From an uncultured Bacilli bacterium (GTDB lineage Bacteria > Bacillota_I > Bacilli_A > RF39 > UBA660), in contig CALVIY010000005.1 of assembly GCA_944331955.1 (NCBI GenBank), positions 1 to 57,573 on the forward strand: a stretch of 57,573 nucleotides of DNA, written 5' to 3'. Both the position numbers and the translations under genes were made by a program. Under the pieces are notes generated by a model. The model saw only the letters and a list, made by a program, of their open reading frames with translations, was not told where the DNA came from and ran no database searches. Position 1 is the first letter of the stretch, and each line of letters opens with the position of its first letter. Positions 33,004 through 42,138 of the stretch are shown in pieces.

Positions 33004-33483
33004 ATGAATGAAATTATTGAACTATTAAATAATAAAAATATAGAATACAATTTAATAAATCATGAAGAAGTGCATACAATAAATGATATGGAAAAACTAG
33101 GACTATTAGATAAGGGATATGTTTGCAAAAATTTATTTTTAAGAAATGCAAATGGTAAGATTCATTATGCCCTATCTTGTGGCCACGAAAAAAATATAGA
33201 TATTAAAAGTTTAGCCAATAAAATTGGTAGTACTAGACTTAGTTTTGCTAGTGATGAGAGATTAAAGAAATATCTTGGCTTAGAACCAGGGTATGTTTCT
33301 CCCTTCGGGGTAGTTAATAATAAAGATAAAAATGTAATTTTCGTTTTTGATAAAGAATTAATCGGAAAAAAGAATGTAGGATTTCACCCTAACACTAATA
33401 AAGCTACTGTGTTTTTAGATTTTGATGAAGTTGTAAAAATTATTAAAGAACATGGTAATGAAATAATGTATATTAATATATAA
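33004..33483 (+). CDS. proX: prolyl-tRNA editing protein (YbaK/ProX)
   Basis: A 160-residue free-standing editing domain that hydrolyses mischarged Ala-tRNA-Pro or Cys-tRNA-Pro. It has the family pattern KNLFLRNANGKIHYAL, LSFASDERLKKYLGLEPGYVSPFGVVN (read as LGLEPGYVSPFGV) and NVGFHPNTNKATVFL with the conserved substrate-site residues. The ATG at 33004 is used because AGGTGAT lies just before it. It is directly upstream of proS, whose class lacks the inserted editing domain, so the pair is functionally complementary. Confidence 0.88.
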   Translation: MNEIIELLNNKNIEYNLINHEEVHTINDMEKLGLLDKGYVCKNLFLRNANGKIHYALSCGHEKNIDIKSLANKIGSTRLSFASDERLKKYLGLEPGYVSPFGVVNNKDKNVIFVFDKELIGKKNVGFHPNTNKATVFLDFDEVVKIIKEHGNEIMYINI

Positions 33484-33497
33484 AGGAGAGAAATAAA

Positions 33498-34937
33498 ATG
33501 AGTAAAGATAAAAAATTAGTTGAAAAAATAACGGCAAGGGATACTGACTTTGCTAAATGGTATACAGATGTAGTAAAAGAAGCAAAATTATGTGATTATT
33601 CTAGTGTCAAAGGATTTTTAATTTATCAGCCTAATGGTTATGCTATTTGGGAAAATATTAAAAATAATTTGGACAAAAGATTTAAAGAAACTGGAGTTGT
33701 CAATGTTTATTTACCAGTTTTAATACCTGAAAATTTGCTACAAAAAGAAAAAGATCACGTTGAAGGTTTTGCACCAGAAGTTGCATGGGTTACAAAAGGA
33801 GGTAATGAACCTTTAGAAGAAAGACTTTGCGTTCGCCCTACTTCAGAAGTATTGTTCTGTGATTTATGGAATAAAGAAGTAAAATCATATCGTGATTTAC
33901 CTAAATTATATAACCAATGGAACTCTGTTTTAAGATGGGAAAAAACAACAAGACCATTCCTTCGTAGTAGAGAATTTTTATGGCAAGAAGGTCATACTAT
34001 TCATGCCTCTCGTGAAGAAGCAATGGAAAGAACTAGAATGATGTTAAAAATTTATTATGATTTTGTTACTGAAGATTTAGCAATTCCTTTAATTCAAGGT
34101 AGAAAAACAGAAAGTGAAAAGTTTGCAGGTGCTGAAGAAACTTATACAATAGAAGCGATGATGCATGATGGTAGAGCTTTACAATCTGGTACTAGTCACT
34201 TCTTTGGAACTGGTTTTGCAGAAGCTTTTGATATTAAATTCTTAAATAAAAATAATGAACTTGAAGTAGTTAATCAAACATCATGGGGCTTATCTACAAG
34301 AATAATTGGTGCTATTATTATGGTACATGGTGATGATAGTGGTTTAGTTCTACCTCCAAGAATTGCACCTACTCAAGTTAGGATTATACCAATTAATGAA
34401 ACTAAAGAAGGTGTACTTGAGAAAGCTAATAAATTATTAGAGGAGTTAAAGAAAGAAGATATTAGAACTGATATAGATTTATCTTTAAAAACTCCAGGAT
34501 ATAAATTTAGTGAAGCTGAAATATTAGGTATACCACTTCGTATTGAAATTGGTCCAAAAGACTTAGAAAAAGGTACTGTTACTATTGTAAGACGTGATAA
34601 CAGGGAAAAATATGAAGTTAAGTTAGATGAAGTAACTTCTAAAGTTAAAGAAATTATGGAAGTAATGCAAAAAGATATGTATAATAGAGCTAAAGAATTC
34701 TTAGATAGTCATATTTATACTGCTACTACTTTAGATGAAATGAAAGAAAAACTTGAAAATAATAAAGGATTTATAAAAGCTATGTGGTGTGGTAGTGAAG
34801 AATGTGAAGAGAAAATTAAAGATATAACTGGTGCAGGTTCTAGATGTATACCATTTAATGAAGAACATATAAGTGATAAATGTATATGCTGTGGTAAAGA
34901 AGCTAAAGATATGGTTATCTGGGGTAAATCTTATTAG
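33498..34937 (+). CDS. proS: prolyl-tRNA synthetase (archaeal/eukaryote-like type)
   Basis: A 479-residue class II ProRS of the type that lacks the bacterial INS editing domain and has a C-terminal zinc-binding extension. Signatures: FAKWYTDVVKEAKL at the N-terminus, motif 2 RWEKTTRPFLRSREFLWQEGHT (read as LRSREFLWQEGHT), the anticodon-binding domain after about residue 290, and a C-terminal cysteine cluster (CGSEECEEKI...DKCICCGKEAKD). It ends with the conserved terminal Tyr (KSY). Operon with proX, 14 bp apart. Confidence 0.95.
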   Translation: MSKDKKLVEKITARDTDFAKWYTDVVKEAKLCDYSSVKGFLIYQPNGYAIWENIKNNLDKRFKETGVVNVYLPVLIPENLLQKEKDHVEGFAPEVAWVTKGGNEPLEERLCVRPTSEVLFCDLWNKEVKSYRDLPKLYNQWNSVLRWEKTTRPFLRSREFLWQEGHTIHASREEAMERTRMMLKIYYDFVTEDLAIPLIQGRKTESEKFAGAEETYTIEAMMHDGRALQSGTSHFFGTGFAEAFDIKFLNKNNELEVVNQTSWGLSTRIIGAIIMVHGDDSGLVLPPRIAPTQVRIIPINETKEGVLEKANKLLEELKKEDIRTDIDLSLKTPGYKFSEAEILGIPLRIEIGPKDLEKGTVTIVRRDNREKYEVKLDEVTSKVKEIMEVMQKDMYNRAKEFLDSHIYTATTLDEMKEKLENNKGFIKAMWCGSEECEEKIKDITGAGSRCIPFNEEHISDKCICCGKEAKDMVIWGKSY

Positions 34938-34951
34938 TTATAAAAACAATA

Positions 34952-34985
34952 AAAATAGAAGGTACAGTTTTGTACTTTCTATTTT
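34952..34985. terminator. bidirectional terminator between proS and helD
   Basis: AAAATAGAAGGTAC pairs with GTACTTTCTATTTT around a short loop; T-runs flank it and the two convergent genes share it. Confidence 0.8.
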
Positions 34986-34987
34986 TT

Positions 34988-37129
34988 TTATTTTACTAAA
35001 GTTTTACCTACTTCTTCTTTTAAAGGAAGAGTCAACTCTCCATCATATAATATTTCTAATTCATGTAAAGGTCTAGTCATACTAACATACAAATTTTTCA
35101 TATCAGTATTATCTTTTGATGAATATTTATCTTCTGAAGCATCTGTTAAAATAACAGCATCAAATTCTAATCCTTTTGATAATTCACTTGATAAAGAACA
35201 AATACCACTATCATAATCAGTATTATCTTCACCAATACTTTTTATATCTAAACCTAGCTTTGCTAAATTATCTGCTATTTCTTTTGCTTCATCAGTATTT
35301 CTACTTATTAAAGCGATAGACTGATAATCTTTTTCTCTTAATAAGTTAACTCTCTCTAATATTCTATTATAGTCATTCTCTTTAATCTTTAGGTATCTTA
35401 CATCTTCCCCATGTCTAATAACAGGAGTAGCAGTCTTAAGACCAATATGAGAAAGAACAAGATTAGCAGAGTTCATAATTTCCATTGTTGTTCTATAACT
35501 TTTTAATAAGTATTCCAACTTACAATCATTATCAAAGCTCTGACTTATTACATCGCTCCAATTATCAATACTACGATAATCATAAATAGACTGTGCTAAA
35601 TCTCCAAAAATACTAAAACTACTAGATGATAATACTTGTTTCAAAGCATAGAAATTAAAAATTCCATAGTCCTGAGCTTCATCTATTACAGTTTGTCTAT
35701 AATCTTTATAATCGCCACTACCATGAAGGCAATAATGTAAATATACCAAACCAGGTAAATCTTCAAAAGTAAAGGTACTTTTTTCTTTTGGTTCATTATC
35801 TTTAATTTCTTTTACATCATTATTTTCATGATACCTTTCTATAGATTTAATCATATCACCATATAAGGCTGTTGTTTTCTTACTTCTAAAAGTGAAATAT
35901 TTTCTTAAACTAGAAGAAAGTCCACTACTTTCTAATTCTTTTTTTATTTGGGCATAAGTTTTACTTATAGTAGCCTTTGTTTTACTATCTTTAGCATTAT
36001 CTAATAATTCATTACATTGTGCCATTAACATTTTTATCATCTTATCTTGATTATTTTTTAAATAAGTACTAGCCATTAAAATAGTTCTTTCTATTTTTGA
36101 TTCTATATCTGTTATATATCTATCATCAATATCTTCATAAATTTTTCTAATTTCTTCTTTTGGTAAAATATTAAAATCTTTTATATAAAAATCTTTAAGA
36201 GGTAGTACTTTATCTTTTTCTAAATAATCAATATACTCATCAATAACTGTTTTATAATCTAAAGACATTTTAAATTTATTAGCATTAAATGTGGTTTTAC
36301 TAATTTTTTCTTTAACAAGCGAAAAGTCTTCTCCTAAATAATCTTTAGTAAATTCTTCATAAGTAAGCTGTGGTACGTCTGTTACATCTAAATCTGGCAA
36401 AACAGAAGATATATATTTAATAAAAAACTTATTAGGTCCTATTATCATATATTGATTAGATTTAATTTTATTACGATAGTTATAGGCAAGATAAGCAATT
36501 CTATGTAGGGCAACTGTTGTTTTACCAGAACCTGCTACACCTTGGACTATTATATTATCAGTCAAATCTTTTCTAATAACTTCATTTTGTTCACTTTGAA
36601 TAGAACTAACTATATTTTTTAATCTATTATCTGCATTAACACTTAAATATGGTCTTAAAATCTCATCATTAGCGACAGTATCTACATCATTAAAAGAAAT
36701 TAACTTACCACTTTCAATATCATATTGTCTTTTTAGACTAAGAGTACCATTTATAATACCTTCTGGTGCTTTATATGAAGTCTTACCTAAATTACTATCA
36801 TAATATAAAGATGCAATAGGCGCACGCCAATCAACTGTTACAATATTTTGATCAAAATCAGTAACACCAACTTTACCAATATAGCACATACTCTCAAATT
36901 CTTTTTCATCTTTAAAGTCTATTCTAGCAAAGTATGGTTTCTTTAATCCTTCAGTTAGTATTCTTTCTTTATTTTCATACTGTCTAAGTAAAGCATCTAA
37001 AACTTCAGGATTATGTTGATATTTACTTGGAAGTGATCTTATTACTAGCTTTAAATCTTCTAATACTTCTTTATATTGTTCTAATATTTCTTCTAATTTT
37101 CTTTCTTCAAAAGCTTCATCATAAATCAT
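34988..37129 (-). CDS. helD: HelD-family superfamily 1 helicase
   Basis: A 713-residue UvrD-like ATPase of the HelD type, which binds RNA polymerase and rescues stalled complexes. An N-terminal coiled coil (about 1-65) is followed by a DWRAPIASLYY motif, Walker A GVAGSGKTTVALHR (near 200), a long inserted region, DEAQD (near 470), GDLAQSIYDYRS, YRTTMEI, and KGLEFDAVILTDA and YVSMTRPLHEL at the C-terminus. A second homologue lies at 55.1-57.1 kb; the two differ strongly in sequence. Confidence 0.9.
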   Translation of the reverse strand: MIYDEAFEERKLEEILEQYKEVLEDLKLVIRSLPSKYQHNPEVLDALLRQYENKERILTEGLKKPYFARIDFKDEKEFESMCYIGKVGVTDFDQNIVTVDWRAPIASLYYDSNLGKTSYKAPEGIINGTLSLKRQYDIESGKLISFNDVDTVANDEILRPYLSVNADNRLKNIVSSIQSEQNEVIRKDLTDNIIVQGVAGSGKTTVALHRIAYLAYNYRNKIKSNQYMIIGPNKFFIKYISSVLPDLDVTDVPQLTYEEFTKDYLGEDFSLVKEKISKTTFNANKFKMSLDYKTVIDEYIDYLEKDKVLPLKDFYIKDFNILPKEEIRKIYEDIDDRYITDIESKIERTILMASTYLKNNQDKMIKMLMAQCNELLDNAKDSKTKATISKTYAQIKKELESSGLSSSLRKYFTFRSKKTTALYGDMIKSIERYHENNDVKEIKDNEPKEKSTFTFEDLPGLVYLHYCLHGSGDYKDYRQTVIDEAQDYGIFNFYALKQVLSSSSFSIFGDLAQSIYDYRSIDNWSDVISQSFDNDCKLEYLLKSYRTTMEIMNSANLVLSHIGLKTATPVIRHGEDVRYLKIKENDYNRILERVNLLREKDYQSIALISRNTDEAKEIADNLAKLGLDIKSIGEDNTDYDSGICSLSSELSKGLEFDAVILTDASEDKYSSKDNTDMKNLYVSMTRPLHELEILYDGELTLPLKEEVGKTLVK

Positions 37130-37193
37130 AATACTACCTCCTCGTATAAATCGATATTAAGAATATCATAATTTCAAATAAAAGTAAATTATA

Positions 37194-38813
37194 TTAATCA
37201 TCCAAATGCTCAAAATCAGCATTATTTATAAGTGAATAATGAAATATCTTTCTATAATATGAAGAAGAATTTTCTTCAAAATATCCATTATTTATAATTT
37301 CATAATCACTATAATTATCAAATGATTGTAACTTATTACAGTTTAAAAAACTAGCATTTATATTCTCTAAATAATTATTCCCAAGTGGCTTATTAGAAAT
37401 GGCTAAATAATGAAGTTCTGCAATATTAGTGTTACAATATTTTTCTAAATATTTGCTTATTAAGAATGAAGAAGCTTGGAACCTAGGATTCAATTCCATA
37501 AAATAAATATTCCCTTCTTTATCCAAAATAAAATCTATACCTAATACTCCTCTATACCCCATTTCTTTTACTCTATTAGAAATATCTACCGAATATTTTT
37601 TCAAAGAATTTATAGTTTTTTTATTTAATGTATTTGGATTTATAAAATCAGCACCTACATATTTATATTTTTTATCTATTAAAGAAATAAGTTGAGCTGA
37701 TATTGGTAAATATACTATCTCATAATCACTAATAACAACAGTCATATTTAAAGGAATGTGCTTAATATATTTAGAAACACAATATTTTAGAGCTTTATCA
37801 TTTATTTTACTGATATCACTTTCTGATTTAATGTGATATGTATTATCCCCACCAGCGCCTATATTTCCTTGTACTACAAACTCATCACAACATAGCATTT
37901 CCTTTAAATTACTATAATTTAATTGTTTTTTATCTAACCATATATAGTCTAATATCGGAACTATATCTTTTACTAGTCTTCTTGTTTCAAACTTATTATT
38001 TAAATTAAATTTTATTTTAGAATTTACATCATTTAATATATTTATATCTCGCATATCTTTACACAACTCAATAATTTTTTCATTAAAACATAAAAAATAT
38101 GACTTACTATTTTTAGACTGTATATCTTTAGCAGTCTTAAATATATATTCTTTATAACTTTCCATAAATTTTTTACTACTTCTATCTTCTAATCTTTTAC
38201 TACTATAAAAATGATTACCTTTCTCTCTGTTTGGATAAAGTGTTATAGAACCATCAAAAAAATTCTCATTACATATAGCATTATTAGCATTAAATCCTAT
38301 ATAATAGTACTGTTTTTTTTCTACAATATTAAGTACTCTTTCAAACATAGCATTTGCCTCAAATTTTCCCTGATTAAGTAAATTTCTTATCTCTTCTATA
38401 CTAGACCATGCATAATCACAAACTTCTTCTTCTTGAATTTTTATTTCTTCTAAACTAACATCACTTTCAAATAGCCAAATATCTAGTATATCAGGGCAAC
38501 CTTTATAATATCTCCTTGTACTACCAATTAATATTCCTTTAGATAAATCCACTTCTATTCCTAGCTCTTCTTTTATTTCTCTAATTGCTGCTTCCTTAGA
38601 TGTTTCTCCTGCCAAAGCAGAACCTCCAGTACATTCCCACATTAGAGGATGACTCTTATTTTCTGACCTTTGAGTAATTAAAAATTCATTATTTTTATTT
38701 TTTATCCAGGCATTTATTACTAAATGGTACTCGTTATCACATAATGTCTCTCCTCTAGTTACTTTCTTTGAAAGTATTTTTCTATCTTTATCATATAAAT
38801 CCCAACATTCCAT
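37194..38813 (-). CDS. Nudix hydrolase-ATP-grasp fusion protein
   Basis: A 539-residue fusion. Residues 1-170 form a Nudix domain with an intact box (GGSALAGE then REIKEELGI, near 62-85), similar to the paralogous broken Nudix at 41510-42052. Residues about 200-480 look like an ATP-grasp ligase: FVVQGNIGAGGDNTYHI (near 293), then GVLGIDFILDKEGNIYFMELNPRFQ (read as GVLGIDFILD and FMELNPRFQ), the metal- and ATP-binding pattern with E and N. The Nudix-ATP-grasp pairing is uncommon. It follows the guanylate-kinase-like gene by about 20 bp. Substrate and pathway are unknown. Confidence 0.75.
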   Translation of the reverse strand: MECWDLYDKDRKILSKKVTRGETLCDNEYHLVINAWIKNKNNEFLITQRSENKSHPLMWECTGGSALAGETSKEAAIREIKEELGIEVDLSKGILIGSTRRYYKGCPDILDIWLFESDVSLEEIKIQEEEVCDYAWSSIEEIRNLLNQGKFEANAMFERVLNIVEKKQYYYIGFNANNAICNENFFDGSITLYPNREKGNHFYSSKRLEDRSSKKFMESYKEYIFKTAKDIQSKNSKSYFLCFNEKIIELCKDMRDINILNDVNSKIKFNLNNKFETRRLVKDIVPILDYIWLDKKQLNYSNLKEMLCCDEFVVQGNIGAGGDNTYHIKSESDISKINDKALKYCVSKYIKHIPLNMTVVISDYEIVYLPISAQLISLIDKKYKYVGADFINPNTLNKKTINSLKKYSVDISNRVKEMGYRGVLGIDFILDKEGNIYFMELNPRFQASSFLISKYLEKYCNTNIAELHYLAISNKPLGNNYLENINASFLNCNKLQSFDNYSDYEIINNGYFEENSSSYYRKIFHYSLINNADFEHLDD

Positions 38814-38833
38814 AATTTATCACTTCCATTTCA

Positions 38834-39439
38834 TTAAATTTTTAACTTTAGTTTTTTACAAACTTCTTGATAAGTTTCTTCAATATTTTTAATATCAGTA
38901 TAAACAGTAATATCAGTATAAAGTTGTAACTCATTAATGTAATCACTTGAATCTTTTAAAGCCCATTTTATTCTGCTATTAATATCTTCAATAGTATGTT
39001 CTCTCTCAGAATTACCAACTAGCCTTTTCCTCATATTTTTCTCAATTTCTGTAAAAGTTAAATTGATTATCTTAACATTAAATCCAGCTTTATTCAAATT
39101 TACTAAAGACAAAATATCCTTATATGAAGTAAACAATAAAATTATATCACTTTTTTCAAAAGCTTCCAAACAATCACTTTTTAAAACTCCATAGAAATTT
39201 CCAGTTTCTTTTTTTATTTTTTTTCCATCTCCAGATGAAATTAAAAAAAGGCCCTCATTATACATCTTACTATATTCATCATGTGTTAAATATCTATAAA
39301 ATCCTTGCTCATCATCTTTCCTAGGATGTCTAGTTGTAGTATGTCTAGGTATAACGACACTATTTTTTAAAACTAAGTTATTGGCTAGTGTTGTTTTACC
39401 TGCACCACTTGGTCCCATAACTGCAATAATATCATTCAT
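38834..39439 (-). CDS. guanylate-kinase-like P-loop protein
   Basis: A 201-residue P-loop protein. The N-terminus carries Walker A VMGPSGAGKTTL; TTRHPRKDDEQGFYRYLTHDEY resembles the GMP-binding region of guanylate kinase (TTRxPR..E..G..Y.F), and the RLVGNSEREHTIEDINSRI segment resembles its lid. It differs from cellular Gmk, so the substrate may be a guanine nucleotide, a modified nucleotide or something else. The ATG at 39439 overlaps the stop of the glycosyltransferase gene (ATGAATGA), indicating coupling; an upstream in-frame TTG gives seven more residues. Confidence 0.7.
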   Translation of the reverse strand: MNDIIAVMGPSGAGKTTLANNLVLKNSVVIPRHTTTRHPRKDDEQGFYRYLTHDEYSKMYNEGLFLISSGDGKKIKKETGNFYGVLKSDCLEAFEKSDIILLFTSYKDILSLVNLNKAGFNVKIINLTFTEIEKNMRKRLVGNSEREHTIEDINSRIKWALKDSSDYINELQLYTDITVYTDIKNIEETYQEVCKKLKLKI

Positions 39440-41465
39440 ACAAATCACATCTCTTTTCAAAATTTATTAGAATTTTAAGATATTTTTTATAATTGTCTTT
39501 TAATTGTCTTTTGGAAAATAAATTTATTTCTCCCTTTCTATAAAGGTAAAACTTTTCAAGTAATATTTTGCACAGATAAATTTCTACCATTTCATAAAAA
39601 TCATTATCCTTATATTGAGGATGACATTTCTTTATATAATTTCTTATATATAAATATTCTTTAGTTTTAATCCGATTGTTAAATGTATACAATTTAATAA
39701 TAGAAACAGCAAAATCATACAAAAATGAACTTACAGTTGCCTCGTCAAAATCTATAATATATGATTTGCATTTAGATTGCAAGATATTACTTTTAGATAT
39801 ATCTCCGTGATTAAGATATTTTTCATTTAATAAAGCATTGTCTTTTAATCTTTCGAAAACACCAAGAACATAATCTATTTCTTTATTTAATTTTTTTGAA
39901 GTATTATCTTTTTTTAAATAATTATAATATTTTAAACATTTTTCTTTTAACAATGATTTACTTTCTATTTTTCTGTTACAATTTAATAATTTACATATAT
40001 AATTTATATCTATTATATTATTTATTTTGTTGCTTTTTATATATCTAAATACATTATAATTATAACTATTTATTGTTATAATTTTTGAATTAATCGGTGA
40101 TATTATATTAATATCATTTTCAATATATTTTTTATAAAGAGCATTAGAGATAGAAAAATCGTAATTATGCGAATATCTTTTAATAATATAAGTTTCTTTA
40201 GTAGTAGTTATAACTTTATAAACATTATTAGACACTCCTTTTTTCTCCCTTGCAAATTTATTTATCTTGTTTTCTGATGTTATATTATATAATACTTTTT
40301 CTAAAGTTTTTTTAAAATTATAATTATCAATAGCTTTATTATATATTTCTAACATTTTATTGCATATTAGATCACAATTATATAATTCATTTACTCTTTT
40401 AATATTTTTCATATTAACAGGATGTTTAAGTGAGTTATCATACTGTATTATAATTTTCTTTGCTAAATCTTCATATGAGCCAGTATCATAAATTTCATCA
40501 TAATTATTTAACATATCTACCATACCTGAGTTTTTACTTCCTACAATTTCAATACCAGTTGCCATCGCTTCTAAAACTACATATGGAAAATTATCAAACA
40601 ATGATGGAAAAATTGCGACACGAGCTTCATTGAAGTATCTGTTTAAATCTTTGTTTGCAATTTGTCCTAAAAAAGTAATCTTATCACGATACTCTTTTTT
40701 TACTATATCTAAAATTAGTTTTTTAGTAGAAATATTTTTATGATTTCTAACAGTATCTTTACCAATAAAAATAATATTGATATTTGATCTTTCTTTAAAT
40801 ACTAAATTTAAAGCTTTTGCTAAAACTACAACACCTTTTCTTTCTTCTAAACTACCAACGAACAACAAGCTATTTTCTTTTTTTATTTTATTATCATAAT
40901 AAAAATCTACAATATTTGCAGGATTAGGAATAACATTTATAACCTTATTAGATATATTATACTCACTAATTATCATTTCCTTTAATATAGAAGAGCATGA
41001 AGTCAAAACATCAGCTTTTTTTAGCATTTGATTTTCCCATTTAAGCATTTGATTTTTTAGAACACCAAATTCATTATTATTATATTTTAACCATATTTTT
41101 AAAGGTGTGTGTAAACGAACAACTAAAGGAACTTTTCTATATTTTTCAAAATAAACAGTACTGGCACTCCAATCAGGTGTTTCAATTATATCTATTTTTT
41201 CTTCACTCTGCATTTGTCTTAAAATGTTACATATTTTTTGACGATATTTTCTAGCACCGTTTTTTGTCTCATAATTATCAACAAAAATTCTTGTTATGTG
41301 AACACCATTAATAATCTCTTCTGAATCTCTCCTTAAAGACCTAGCGATAACATATACAGTATTACCACGAGATGCTAAATATTCAGCCATAATTTTTTGA
41401 TATGTAGCAATACCACCAAAATTAGTTTCATCAGGATATTCTTCATGAACAAAACATATTTTCAT
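39432..41465 (-). CDS. GT4 glycosyltransferase fused to an APH-like kinase
   Basis: A 677-residue two-domain protein. Residues 1-375 are a GT-B/GT4 glycosyltransferase: FGGIATYQKIM at the N-terminus, LLFVGSLEERKGVVVLAKAL (near 199-218) and FPYVVLEAMATGIEIVGS (near 294-311) with the GPGTxxE-like nucleotide-sugar site. Residues 390-677 resemble aminoglycoside phosphotransferase/choline kinase folds: ETYIIKRYS (nucleotide-contact Lys), then YLNHGDISKSNIL (catalytic Asp) and YIIDFDEATVSSFLYDFA (Mg Asp). One protein with sugar transfer and sugar or small-molecule kinase halves is unusual. First of the coupled cluster. Confidence 0.75.
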   Translation of the reverse strand: MKICFVHEEYPDETNFGGIATYQKIMAEYLASRGNTVYVIARSLRRDSEEIINGVHITRIFVDNYETKNGARKYRQKICNILRQMQSEEKIDIIETPDWSASTVYFEKYRKVPLVVRLHTPLKIWLKYNNNEFGVLKNQMLKWENQMLKKADVLTSCSSILKEMIISEYNISNKVINVIPNPANIVDFYYDNKIKKENSLLFVGSLEERKGVVVLAKALNLVFKERSNINIIFIGKDTVRNHKNISTKKLILDIVKKEYRDKITFLGQIANKDLNRYFNEARVAIFPSLFDNFPYVVLEAMATGIEIVGSKNSGMVDMLNNYDEIYDTGSYEDLAKKIIIQYDNSLKHPVNMKNIKRVNELYNCDLICNKMLEIYNKAIDNYNFKKTLEKVLYNITSENKINKFAREKKGVSNNVYKVITTTKETYIIKRYSHNYDFSISNALYKKYIENDINIISPINSKIITINSYNYNVFRYIKSNKINNIIDINYICKLLNCNRKIESKSLLKEKCLKYYNYLKKDNTSKKLNKEIDYVLGVFERLKDNALLNEKYLNHGDISKSNILQSKCKSYIIDFDEATVSSFLYDFAVSIIKLYTFNNRIKTKEYLYIRNYIKKCHPQYKDNDFYEMVEIYLCKILLEKFYLYRKGEINLFSKRQLKDNYKKYLKILINFEKRCDLYE

Positions 41466-41509
41466 TTTTTCACCTCTTTTAAAAATTATAATTTTTAAAA
41501 TTTCAATTA

Positions 41510-42052
41510 CTATATTTTTTTCTTAAAAACTGGTTTGCTATCTTCAAATACTACATATCTATTATAAAACTTTTCATAGTATTCTTTAAAGATAAAATAT
41601 CCCGTATCAATACCATTACCGCTTTCTATAATACTTTCAAACTCTTTTATAGAAACCCATTTAACGTCTTGAACTTCATCTTCTTGTAATTTTAAATCTT
41701 TTATATTAATATTAGATTTTAATAAAAACACTTCAACAAAATCATTTATTCGAGCATATGAACCAATAAATCTTAAATCTTCTTTATTTACTTGTATTTC
41801 TAATTCTTCATCTAACTCTCTAATTACCCCTGTAATTGCATCCTCACCTAAAAGAGCACCACCAGATACTGTTTCCCAATAATTAGGGTATTTTTTAGAT
41901 GTAGAAGCTCTTTGTTATATCAAGAGTTCATCATTATCATTAATAATCCATATAAAGCAAGATAGTCTAAATTCTCCTTCTGTTAACTCTTTTCTATCTT
42001 TAGTATAATTTAATTTTTTATGTTTGTCATTGTAAATATCAACAAATTCCAT
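41510..42052 (-). pseudogene. Nudix hydrolase gene with one in-frame stop
   Basis: Read in one frame from the ATG at 42052 this is a 180-residue Nudix protein: MEFVDIYNDKHKKLNYTKD, then FIWIINDNDELLI, a TAA at codon 46 (41917-41915), then QRAS...WETVSGGALLGE and REL-DEEL (Nudix box with Glu replacing the usual Gly), then FLLKSNIN and a normal end. A single change (CAA to TAA) in DELLIQQRAS would explain the stop. The frame is otherwise open, so it looks recently inactivated; the 3' part could still start at an internal ATG (41731). It resembles the Nudix domain at 37194-38813 and lies 44 bp before the glycosyltransferase gene. Confidence 0.75.
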
Positions 42053-42138
42053 AAGTATAATCTCCTTAATTACTTTTCAACTTTTATATATTATTATCTT
42101 TATTCTACATATAAGTCCAACCATCTAAGAAGATAATA

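Noticed and set aside
41915..41917. Stop-codon readthrough or suppression in the Nudix gene
   Set aside because: TAA is the standard stop here and no selenocysteine-like or pyrrolysine context is seen. A simple point mutation is more economical.
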